64,000 nt of DNA from Paramecium tetraurelia (Eukaryota; Ciliophora; Oligohymenophorea; Peniculida; Parameciidae), in NCBI RefSeq assembly GCF_000165425.1, contig NW_001799619.1:438578-502577 (forward strand), read 5' to 3'. A model generated the notes under the pieces. The model did not search any database, had not been told where the DNA came from, and was given only the letters and a program-made list of their open reading frames with translations. A program made the translations under genes and the position numbers. Each line of letters opens with the position of its first letter. The first letter of the stretch is position 1. Below, piece by piece: positions 49,539-64,000 of this stretch.

Positions 49539-52500
49539 ATGGATATTCAAACTTAATAATTAAATGTTTAAGTGGCAGTCAGAGTGAGGCCTTTAAGCAA
49601 CAAGGAACTAAATGCAAAGGACGAATGTTGTTTGAAGACTGAGGACAACAGAGTATGAATTACTATAATATAGATAATTTTGCCATAAAGTGGGAAAATC
49701 TTTACTTTTGACCATGTCTTCAATTAGGATTCGAACTAGGAAGAGATTTTTGATAGGTAATGAATGGAATTCCTATATTTTAGTTGTGTAACCAATTTAG
49801 TGTAAAGATGCTTTGAGGGATATAATAGTACAATATTGGCATATGGCCAAACAGGTTCTGGGAAAACCTTCACAATGGGAACATCAGGTTTGGATCAATA
49901 TTCTGGTTTAATATTGTGATTAATGCATAGACTAAAATGAATGGGGAATGATACCAAGAGCAGTATATTTATTATTTGATGAAGTGGAGAAAAGGAAATA
50001 AGAATAGGACTAGGACATAATTATTACATGTTCATACATAGAATTATATAATGAATAAATAATCGATTTGCTAAATGAATCATCAATGAAATCTAATTTA
50101 TAACCAACAATAAGAGAGGAAAAGGATCATACAATTTCAATTCAAAATTTAACAACAATATCAGTAATGAATCCATAAGATATGCTTCAAATATTAAATA
50201 AAGGAGGAACCCATAGAACAACAGCAGCAACTCAAATGAATTTGAATAGTTCAAGATCCCATGCAATATTTACAACTTATTTTAAAATAAACCCAGAATC
50301 AGAGGAAGAATCTCTAAGTGCAAAATTTCATTTTGTTGATCTAGCTGGTAGTGAGAGACTAAAAAAAACTATGGCTATAGGTAAGCAGATGGAAGAAGGG
50401 ATTAATATTAATTAAAGTCTTTTGGTGTTAGGAAATGTAATTAAAACATTAAGTGATTAAAAAAAATCGGCTCATGTTCCATATAGAGAAAGTAAATTAA
50501 CAAGGTATTTAAAGATTTAAATAATTATATATAGAATTCTATAAGATTCCTTGGGAGGTAATTCGAACACCTATATGATAGCCTGTATTTCACCATCAGC
50601 TAGTAATTACGAAGAAACAATTAACACTTTGAAATATGCAAGTAGAGCTAGAGAAATTAAAAACAAGCCTACTCAAAACAGAGTATCTTGATATCTTTAT
50701 TTAAGGATCCACATGCAGCTTAAATTATAGCTTTAAAACAATAGATACTTGGTCTTTAGGGTCAAATTAAACAATTTTCTTAAATACTTTAGGAGAATAA
50801 TATCAATACTGACTCTGTTAAATATATGGCTGATTAGATTTATGAATCAATCTCTCCAAGTTCTGGGCCTTAATAATCTTGCTCAGAACATGGAGAAGCT
50901 ATTCTTAAATTAAAAAATTAAAATTAATAGTTGGAAAAGCAATTAAATAGTTTGTAAAGAGAATTGTAGAATTCTTAAAAAGGATTAAGTGAAAGTATGC
51001 TTGAAGGTTACAAAGCAAAGAAATAAAGAGACTAAGTTATGAAACAGTTTCAAGATGCAAAAAAGTAAGCTTATATATTTGATTTAGAATTCTATAAAAA
51101 TACAATATCTAATTTAATTTCAATGAGGATCAATAAATGGATACTTATTATAATGAAATAGCTAATTTAAAGAATGTAGTCAAAGAACATGAACAAAGAA
51201 TATTTCTATTACAATCTAACAATGATTAATTGATAAAAGTAATTTAATTTGATACATAACTTAGTACAGGAAGCACGCAGAGATCAAAAATTATTGAGAT
51301 AAAAGCAACACGAATTAATGAGATTAGAAAAACGAAAATAAGATGTAGACTAAATAGATGATGATTTTGAGTTAGATGACTCTGAAATAATACAGAAGGA
51401 TCTTCAAATTGAAGAATAGGAGTATCAGCTTCAAGAATTGGATAAAATAAAGATAGAGACAATTTAATTATTATAAGATGATAAGCAAAACTATTTAAAA
51501 TAAATCTCTATTTTAGAAGAAGAGAAGGCTAAACTATAAAAGTAACTCAATACTAAATAGGATTCTGCTTAAATGAATTAACTAAAATTTAAAATATCAG
51601 AATACGAAACTAAAATATTGGATATGAGATAAAAAGAATTGACATCCAAATAATTATAAAAGAAATTGGATGATCAGGAGTCTTAAGTGAAAGAACTTAG
51701 AACTAATATTGAATAAATGAAAAAATAAAAAGTTGATTTGATTAAGAAAATGAAATAAGAAAATGAGAAATACATTAAAGATAAGGAATAAAAACATAAA
51801 GAGTTAATATATGCCAAAAAATAAAAAATATAATAAGACACTTTAGTAAGTAAATTGAAAAATGATAATACTAAAAAAGATGTTTAATTAAAGAGAAAGG
51901 AGGACGAATTATAAAAACAAAAAAATGAAAAACTAATTATCAAATAACATAATCGATATAATCCAAATAAATCACTACAATATGACACTTTTGAGAAGTA
52001 AATTGATGATCTGTTTTCAGAACTAATACTTGGTGAATAGGCTGAGGAATAAATAACCAAAGAATACTCCAAGTTAGAAGAACTCTAAGAAGAATTAAGA
52101 CAAATTGAGGTAAGGATTTGTTCATTACAAATTAAAATTGATTAACTTTAATTTGATATGACTCAAAATACTGCAGTTTGTAGCATGGAAAATATACAAT
52201 AATATGAGTTAGAATTAAATGACTTTTAGTAGAAAAGAGAAAATATTTCAGAAACAATTGAATTCTAGCTATAAAAAATTGATGATTATAGAGTTATATC
52301 ATCAAAAGCAAATGATTACTACACAATAGTATTAACTAATCAATACTTCAAAGATTTACCTAATTGGTGTACCAGATCATTTAGATATGTTATTGATAAT
52401 TGGGTTAAAGATCATTATTAAATGACTTTATATGCTTAATAAATAGAGGAATTAAATTAAACAAATTAAGAACTAATAAATGCAAAACCCAGTCCCATAA

Positions 52501-53936
52501 AAAAGTCGATCAGATAAAATACTCCCATAGATGATTTGAAAAGGTAGATAAATGAGTATAAAAGAAAATTGTAAGCATTGTAAAACTAGTATCGAACAAC
52601 AAGCATAGAATTAGATTATTACAAGAATTTTTATAGTGAGTAAATCAATAAATAGTAAAAAGATAGATCAATTGGATTAGGTTTATAATTATAGCATTCA
52701 TAATCATATCATACATTTAGAAATTCAAATAGCAAAGAATTAAAATAAGAATAACAACTACCTTTAGCCTTGACTCATGTAAAATCGTTTGGGTAATTAG
52801 GATCAAGTATGAGAGTTAGAAGTTCTGTTTCTTAATATTGGATAGCTGAGCAGTTAAATTCATCATAAGAAATTATTAATTATGAGTAAATATTAGTATC
52901 AAATTTAGCATTGTGAAAACCCTGTAAGGGCATGATTAACCAATCCTATCATTATATACAAAAGACAATATATTGTGTTCTGGATAATACAAGTAATTTA
53001 AAGTGTGGGATATCGAATCTCAATAACTTATTAGTACAATAGATCAAAGTAATCACTGCAGATCCATATATTATTGGGCAAATCGAGATGCCTTTGCTGT
53101 TTCACATGGATCTCAAATATCTTTATATGATCCATTGACTTTGATGTGCAAAGGATTACTTAAGTCTTCAATAGAAGAAATCAAATGTATTACTAGTATA
53201 AATGGATTATTGGTTGCAGCAGGCAAGTCTATTAATTCTAATGCTTTGAATATTTGGGATTCCAGATAGAATAAGTAATTAAAATTAAATAATTTAAGTA
53301 TCTTGTATGAATTTGAAAAAGGCTCAGATATCTTAAGCATATATGGTTCTGATGAAAATTCTGAGTTGATTTATGGGACATTAAAGCATTATGCCAAAAG
53401 AATACCCTTTAATAAAAATAAATATAATCAAATTTAATAGTTATAGCCACCTTAATTGGATAAGGTAACAGGAGTTGCCTCTTTTGGTGACTATATAGTG
53501 AGTTGGTATACTTATATGAAGATTATATAGTTCTTTAAGCAAAAGAATGTTACTTTGGAATCAGCAAACAGGTTTAGAATCTACTACAAATGATAGCATA
53601 CATAAAGATCTGATAACTGCTTTAACAAGTACATTTTAAGACTATGTTTAGTTGATAAAAGTTTGAAATTGATTTACACATCTTGTAAGGATGGAAATGT
53701 TAGGGCCATCAAGGTTAATGAGGAAGGTAAATTCCAATTACTTCATGAAATTACTGCTTCAAATGTATTATATATTAGTATTGTAGCAATAAATTAATGC
53801 TTTGCATGTTATCTAAGACAACCATTTAGTGATAAGTGGAGGATAAGATAAATTGATTAAAATTTGGAGACCATCGAAAAACATATTACAATTGTAAAAT
53901 GCTATTGGCGAATTTATTGTTGATGATTAAAATTGA
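49539..53936 (+). CDS. Kinesin-4 family motor with C-terminal WD40 region (KIF21-like)
   Basis: Plus-end type microtubule motor of about 1,400 residues. The N-terminal motor domain has [14 protein letters not shown]-loop [14 protein letters not shown], switch [13 protein letters not shown], switch [14 protein letters not shown], and [18 protein letters not shown]. The SERLKKT..GININ stretch is typical of kinesin-4. A long coiled coil follows (51,000-52,700). A 23-nt intron (52886-52908) joins NYD to IVKTLQGHDQPILSL, so the WD40 region belongs to the same gene: [35 protein letters not shown]. Other introns include 25 nt near 53508, 23 nt near 53627 and 22 nt near 53774. Motor-coil-WD40 is the KIF21A/B plan; those animal proteins limit microtubule growth in axons and cilia. 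Confidence 0.94.
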
Positions 53937-53968
53937 TATTAAATTAATAATCAACAAACATATTAAAA

Positions 53969-55822
53969 TCATTTATTTTTTTCTTTGAATTGAGCTAAGT
54001 TTTAGTTTCTTAGATCTTCAATTTATTTGTCTTTTTATACAATAGAATTTCTTAAGCTATCGATTTCAATCATTAGAACAAACATTATAGATAACTATTC
54101 AATAATCTTTTTGTTTAGCGATCCTTCATTTGCATACTATAGTCTCCATTTCTTAAGTTCCTCTTCTTATTGAGCGACCAGGCTATTCAATCTATCAATT
54201 TCATATGATAATACTCTACACTAAAAATCATTATTCTCTTACATTTTCTTCATACTTTTTTAATTTTTCAATATCCTACTCCAGGATATTAATTTAATCA
54301 TATAAGTCTTAAAGTTGGCTATCATAATTGGCCAATTTCATTCTGCTATCTGCGATTTATTTATTCAGCCCTTCGTTTTCCTAAACTCTTAGAAATTAAA
54401 TAAAATATTACTTCTAAACAAGTTATTTGTTAATTTTATCTACTTCCTAAAGGAGATTGTTATATCTTCCTTCAAATTCTTCACATTTCTCTTTGAGTTT
54501 ATTATGTAAGGATAGATAATCATTATTTTATTTTTCAAGTTCTGTTGTCTTTTTGGTTTAATCTATTAATTTTTAGTTTAGTTCTTAATTCCTTTTATCC
54601 AAATCTTGATTTTTCTTATCGTTTAATTTTGACAGGTATTCCAATTCTCCCATTCTTTGTTTTTCAGTAGAATTGTCGTGAATTCTTTTTTAGAGATTCT
54701 CTATTTCAGTCGTCTTTTATCTAATAATAAATTGTAATCTGTCAATTTCCTATTGCATAATTGCAAATTTTTCATCTAATGATTTTTTGTTCCTTTGGAA
54801 ATCTATTTGAGATTTCTCATACTTGGTAGATTTTATCTTATATTCATCAAGTTCTTAGGTTTTTACTGATAAACCATATCTTAATTTTTCAAGTTCTTCT
54901 TAGAATATTTTGCAATCCACATTTTTTTCTTAGTTCTCGTTTTCTAATTATTACAGATTCTCACGAAGATCTTGGTTTTCTTATAGTAATTTCTATAATT
55001 CCTCCTCTATTTAATCAACTTTATATATTCGTTCTTTCAAATCTTAATTTTCTAACTAATATTTATTCAAATTATGATTAAGCCTATCTATATCATTTTG
55101 ATATTAAATTATTAATGTTTCCAATTCCCTATTTTTAGAAAGATCCTCTTATTACAACATAGTTTTCAATTCTGTATTTTCCTTTTTGATTTAGTAATGC
55201 AATTCCTTGTATTTTTATAATTCCTTCTCCATGTATTCCATTTGTTGTTTCCAATTGAAATCATTCTCTTATTAATGTTTTTACTATTAGATATGAAAAA
55301 TCTCAATACCAATTATTTTTGTGCTTCAAGATCTTTTTATTTAATGATAGCTAAAATCTCATTTTGTTTTTATTCCTCAAAGTCTCTTAATTTAATTCTT
55401 AGTTTTTCGATGTCATTTTTTAATAGATTCTAATTGTCTTCGCTTTTCTCATGATATTTAATTATTTCTTCATAATTGTACTTGATTTCTTCCTTCTGAA
55501 TTACAACTGTTTCATATTAATGCTCTAAGTAATCCATTTTCTATTTCAAATCTATAATCTATTATTCAAGATTCATTGTATTAAATTGTTGATCCTCCAT
55601 ATTTTTCAACCTCTATTACAACTTGTAATTTTATTCACTAAGTCTTTCTAGTTCTATGGCCATTAAAAAGATTTGCATTTATTTCGTAATATTTTGAATT
55701 CTCCGATCTTGCTCCCCATTACTTGCAGACTCCACTCTAGTCGTCAAACCCTAGCCATTACTCTTGACAGAAGTAATATTAGTCTCAACTAATCGGTTTG
55801 TCTTTACTTGATAATATTCCAT
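53969..55822 (-). CDS. Long coiled-coil protein (~600 aa)
   Basis: Starts MEYYQVKTNRLVETNITS and is a coiled coil almost throughout (NYKLQQRLKNMEDQQF, EKSEDNQNLLKNDIEKL), ending EDLRNQNLAQFKEKNK. Probably a filament or scaffold protein of the cytoskeleton or cilium; nothing more specific is visible. Its ATG lies only 24 bp after the stop of the CHD gene on the same strand, and its stop is 32 bp from the kinesin stop. The exact start is therefore uncertain. Confidence 0.7.
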
Positions 55823-55846
55823 TGAAATAATTTAATAATTGTATTT

Positions 55847-59863
<4,017 letters not shown>

Positions 59864-59908
59864 TAATTTATAATAAAATTAAAACAAATTTTCACTTAAT
59901 CACATAAA

Positions 59909-61193
59909 TCATTTCAGTATTGTTACCAATTATTAAACAAGCATTCGATCATACTATCCCCCAGCCTAATGATTCATTTGAATCCACTTATGAACAGCCA
60001 TCTATTCCAGTCTCAATCTTTGAGAGGGATCCTTCCTCAAACAGCATTTTGAAAAATCTTATAATTCATTAGAAACATATTTAGGAAAATCAACTCTACC
60101 TTCTATGATCTTTCTCATGGTATCTTCTTTAGATGATTAATAAAAAGGTGTGGTTCCTGTAGTCAACTCATACGCTAGGATGCCTATGGACCACAAGTCA
60201 ACTGAGTGGTCATAGTCTTACCCAGAAGCTATCTCTGGAGACATATAATCAATTGTGCCGCAAAAGGATTACCTAGGTTTAGATTCTGGTGAATATGTGG
60301 CTAATCCAAAATCAGCTATTTTTAGAAATTACTAATTTAATTCATCTATATTACTAGACTAATTAATATGTTTTCTGGTTTAATATCTCTATGAATCACT
60401 TTCATTTTATGCATATATGAAATTCCTTCCACAATCTATGCAATATAATTTCCAGCTTTATTTTCACTGAATCTACGATTTGGTTGTTTCTTAAGCAACT
60501 TATATAACTCACCATCTGGTGCATATTCTAAAATTAAAACGATCTAATTTGTATAATCCTCAATTAAATACCTTAGTTTATTCTTAGAATACACCAAATA
60601 GTTTAAGTATATTTGGATGATTGAGATAACTCTAAATTTTTATTTCATGAGCCAATTGAGCCTCCATTTTATATTTGCTGATGACACTTTTTTGAATTAC
60701 TTTTAAAGCCACTAACACTTTTGATGATTTCTCTCTAATATAAATTAATATTTTACTATGCTTAAAATACATCACTAAATTTGCCTTTGCCCAAAAATTT
60801 GCCTATATGGAATCTATCTGATATATTTTGATATTTTGGACTTAACATTTCAGCTGCCTTCAATTGCATTCTTATAAGAGAATTATGAGCTATTGATGAA
60901 ATGGGAGATGGACAGTCTGCAGTTTCAGGGGTTCTAATAGGAGATTTAGACGCACACTGTCTGATTGCAGGTTTGTCTCTCTTTTCAATAGATCTGCTGT
61001 TATGTTGAATGATCAAAGGAACATTGGTTTTTGGAAGGATTGGGTCAGGATTGCTAATTTTATTGTTTTCTTCGGATTGAATGATAAGCTAGGTCAATGC
61101 TGACTATAATCTCAATTTGATATTCTTGATTTATTAATCTATCTTGGTGGTTGTTTGGACCACTTTTGACCACTCGTTGTCTTCGGATTGCAT
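59909..61193 (-). CDS. Aurora-like protein kinase
   Basis: Ser/Thr kinase of about 390 residues with a 120-residue regulatory N-terminus (start MQSEDNEWSKVVQTTTK; SPIRTPE and CPSPISS sites) before [89 protein letters not shown] (APE becomes SPE) and DHSVDLWSIGILAYELTTG-PF. Introns of 36, 28 and 23 nt (the last between ILISL and QFLKIADFG) give an unbroken frame. The pattern fits Aurora/PLK-side AGC-like kinases best. Spindle or cilium function is inferred. The ATG is 32 bp from that of the divergent CaMKK-like kinase. Confidence 0.88.
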
Positions 61194-61225
61194 AATTGAA
61201 TAATAATTTATTGAATATAATATAT

Positions 61226-62916
61226 ATGGGCAGTGGGACATCAAACAATCAGTTAAACAATTATAGGTATCTATGATTTAGACTGGTAAGGATGCTATCT
61301 CTACTTTAAGAGCCTGAAAGATTGAAAACAGATCCCAGTGATTTTAATCTCAGATGGGATGATACAACTTTGTTTTCGCATAAAAATAAACTCAAACATT
61401 AGACTAATCTTCTTGAAATAGTCAGAAATGTACCTTCTAAAATAGTTCTAAATCAAAATCCATAAAATTTGTAAGCCTTTAATGCGAAGTCTCCAGGGAT
61501 CAAGAAGCCCTTCCTTGAGTATGCAACTACAAATCTGATTGATGTAATTCGGAAATCAAAGAAAATAGAGGTAAAATTGAGTATATTGTATGAGAAAGTA
61601 GAAATATCAATGGAAAAATATTTGAGCATTAAGGAATCCTAAATGCTGAGCTCTCAGAGGCAGAAACAGCCCAGGAAATCCTTATAAGTCTAACACACTC
61701 TAGAAGTGGTCCAAACTTCGCACTTAGAGAAGAGTGTAAATGAAGAAGGCATGGCATAAATTAACTAATATACTGTCTTGGAATCTTTGGGACAAGGGGC
61801 CTTTGGAAAAGTGAAAAAAGCATAAAATTTTAAAGGCGAAATCTTAGTAGATATATTATCTCAATTTCTTAGGCAATTAAAATAGCAAATAAAAAAAAGT
61901 TAAAAAAGAAACTGCTCTCAAAATCAAATGCTTATACGATGTTAGAAAGAGAAATAGCTATCATGAAAAAGGTATCTAGACTGTTAATTAGATATCCCAC
62001 GAAAATGTTGTTCAATTATTTGAGGTCATTGATGACCCAAACAAAGATAAACTCTATTTGGTAATGGAATATATGGGCAAAGGAAGTATCTTAAGCAAAG
62101 GGTTCTTTAAAAAATAGAAAACCACCTCCAACATACTGGATGAAATTGAGGACAAAAATCCCTTGTCTAAATTGACAGAAGAGCAATGTCGCCATTACTT
62201 TTCTGATTTTATTAAAGGGTTGTATTACTGTAAATAGTTTTCAATATTCAGTGCATGAATGTGTCAATGTGATTCATAGAGATATCAAACCAGAAAACCT
62301 ATTGGTCAACATAAATGATCAGCTTAAGATTGCAGATTTTGGAGTTTCTCATATTATGGAGGATGGAGGAGATGGTCGTATATCCAATTAGACAGGTACT
62401 CAAGCATACTTAGCTCCAGAGGTATTTAAAGGTAGGAATCGAGTCTATTATTTAGGATAGAATTTTGATGGAAAGCCAGTTGATATCTGGGCAGGAGGAG
62501 TAACTCTGTATTAGATGGTCTATGGAAAACTCCCATTTACAAGTCAAAAATCAATGGAGTTGAGATAACAAATATTGGAGGACAAGTTAGTTATTATTTT
62601 TTTATATAGTCCTCCTTTCTCTTAACCCTAAGGATTTTCAAATTCAATTATTAAATTATTGTAAGGGTTATTATAGAAGTCGCCTGAAAAAAGGTTGAAA
62701 ATTGATTAGATTATTATGGATGATTGGGTAACTGATTTCGGCAAGTAGCCAATAATTAATTAATATATTGAATATGTTGATGTCACAGAAATGGATATTA
62801 GATTTGCTTTGACGAGTCTTAATATTTAAATGGCTTTGAAAATAGTTGTAAAATTGCTTTATTAAGCCAAAAAAGCTAGAAGGAAAATTGCAGAAAGAAA
62901 AAAGATGCAAAAATGA
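61226..62916 (+). CDS. CaMKK-like protein kinase with N-myristoylation signal
   Basis: Starts [12 protein letters not shown], whose Gly2/Ser context suits N-myristoylation (inferred membrane targeting). A 24-nt intron follows. About 190 mostly charged residues precede the kinase domain: [111 protein letters not shown] and [21 protein letters not shown]. These match calcium/calmodulin-dependent kinase kinases, which phosphorylate the activation loop of downstream kinases. Introns fall at ~61850-61873, ~61974, ~62230, ~62430 and ~62590. Ends in a basic helix ([15 protein letters not shown]), possibly the calmodulin site. Confidence 0.88.
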
Positions 62917-63011
62917 TCATAAAATAATCTTTTTATTAGAACATCAATTTTATTTTTAGTATTTATGATTCAATACATAATCCAGAAACTTTAGAAATTA
63001 TTTTTATAATA

Positions 63012-63674
63012 ATGACATTCAGGTATTCTTCAGAACTAACACTGAACATTTACGAAAAACCTCCTCAAAATCCAGAATGGCTTCAAAAGTAAGAGAATAT
63101 AGATTTAATCTTGAATAAGATTAAATAACATAATTTGCTTAAGAGAATTCATTATACTAATAATGAGCAGCTACAAGTATTTGAAATATTTAATTTAAGG
63201 AAAATGACCCTTTATTACTCAGAAGTCATAGACTTAACAAAAAATTGGAGGAGTTCGATCACTTTCATGAAGAATAGTTAGAAACTTATAGAAAGATTTT
63301 ACAATCTGATAGGGAGCAAATAACAAATGCAACTTCTCAAAGAAGAAGGATGGGTTCATTTGTTAAACATGTGAGAAGCATTAGCACGACAGTTTTGAAG
63401 CCGTACTTAATTTATTTTTAACAGTAGACTTATTTAAGTCAATAACATTGTAAGTGTGTAAGGGAATGAGAAAAGGTAGGAGAACCAGGTTACAATGAGA
63501 TAAAAAATTAAATCAATACAAGAAAATAGAAAAACAATTGAGAATTGTTCTAAAAGACTTTAATAATTATTTAAAGAGGATTCGTCAAACTAAGCTTCGA
63601 GAGTCTAGAGTCATTTGGAGTAAAGATCAAGAAAGAAAAAAATTTCAATTGACATGATTCGAAACCTTTATTGA
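63012..63674 (+). CDS. Unknown small helical protein
   Basis: About 195 residues; starts MTFRYSSELTLNIYEKPPQ. A 23-nt intron (after EQLQ) leads to ENDPLLLRSHRLNKKLEEF, and a 22-nt intron after LKP plus a 21-nt intron after VNNI give IKSIQENRKTIENCSKRLQ and an end at IDMIRNLY. An alternative frame in the last exon (KIEKQLRIVLKDFNNYLKRI) is also protein-like, so the 3' part is uncertain. Charged and probably coiled-coil. No known family. Confidence 0.5.
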
Positions 63675-63734
63675 ATTGTAAAATATAATATATGTTTATG
63701 TATCTTTTAAAGAATGTTTTAAAACCACAAAATT

Positions 63735-64000
63735 ATGAAAAATTCAAAGCATAAATTACTTTACTTTTTAAAAATGTATACTTCTACTTCTATTACTAAT
63801 AAGAACTAATCCTTCAAGAGAGTTAAAGAAAGACTGGTTTGTGAAGCAATTGAAAAAGTCGAGAGATGGAGATTAATGTTTACTGAGGGATTATAAACTA
63901 ACAACGGAGAAATAATCAAAGTCACCTTGAATTAAGCTGCCGAAATAGTTGGAATTCCCAAAAAAACCCTTGAGGACTACACTTAACTATTCAAAAAGGT
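63735..64000 (+). CDS. Partial unknown gene, truncated by window end
   Basis: Open from ATG 63735 (or the in-frame Met at 63774, MYTSTSITNKNQSFKRV) to the last base. Reads ERWRLMFTEGLQTNNGEIIK and NQAAEIVGIPKKTLEDY. The latter looks like a helix-turn-helix-type segment, which would suit a nucleic-acid-binding protein, but the fragment is too short to name. Its 3' end lies outside the window. Confidence 0.5.

Noticed and set aside
60300-60400. Frameshift between [11 protein letters not shown] and KIADFG in the Aurora-like kinase
   Set aside because: A 23-nt intron (GTAATATAG..AAATTAG) explains it exactly.

Overview
The window is a eukaryotic, AT-rich, gene-dense stretch that reads as ciliate macronuclear DNA, most likely Paramecium. 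Two things support this. First, long conserved proteins only read through if TAA and TAG encode glutamine and TGA is the sole stop. Histone H4 shows it best: a TAA sits at the invariant Gln of the [11 protein letters not shown] tail. Second, genes are split by very small GT..AG introns (mostly 20-36 nt), far shorter than in Tetrahymena. Genes lie on both strands with short spacers, some under 40 bp between coding regions. There is a 150-base N run, so this is a draft assembly. No telomeric repeat, tRNA, rRNA, CRISPR array or transposon was recognised. Gene coordinates below run from start codon to TGA and include introns.

Layout. 0-8 kb: a MAP-kinase-like kinase (-), a hybrid histidine kinase (+) and a large unknown protein (+). 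8-19 kb: a gene-poor spacer with ORF relics, an unknown protein with a possible IQ motif (-), and a ~7.2 kb gene for an ankyrin-WGR-PARP protein (-). 19-24 kb: an unknown protein, a YTH-domain m6A reader and a PlsC-type acyltransferase (all -). 24-33.5 kb: an unknown protein, a nucleoside hydrolase, two convergent coiled-coil genes, succinyl-CoA ligase alpha (interrupted by the gap), histone H4, ribosomal protein uL24/L26 and a B-type cyclin. 33.7-42.4 kb: a membrane RING-H2 protein, a coiled-coil protein, a disordered protein, SPEF1/CLAMP, an unknown coiled-coil protein and a double cyclic-nucleotide-binding protein. 42.4-49.5 kb: gene-poor, holding relics, casein kinase 1 and an MPPED-type metallophosphoesterase. 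49.5-64 kb: a KIF21-like kinesin with a C-terminal WD40 region, a coiled-coil protein, a PHD-chromodomain-SNF2 remodeller (CHD type), an Aurora-like kinase head-to-head with a CaMKK-like kinase, a small unknown gene, and the start of another gene running off the end.

Themes. There is no operon-like pathway. Several genes touch cell division (B cyclin, Aurora-like kinase, kinesin-4, CHD, H4), cilia or microtubules (SPEF1, kinesin, coiled-coil proteins) and ADP-ribose or RNA-modification signalling (PARP, YTH). Most of these gene models required manual splicing by eye. Exon joins are stated only where reading frame and homology both support them, and unresolved joins are flagged.
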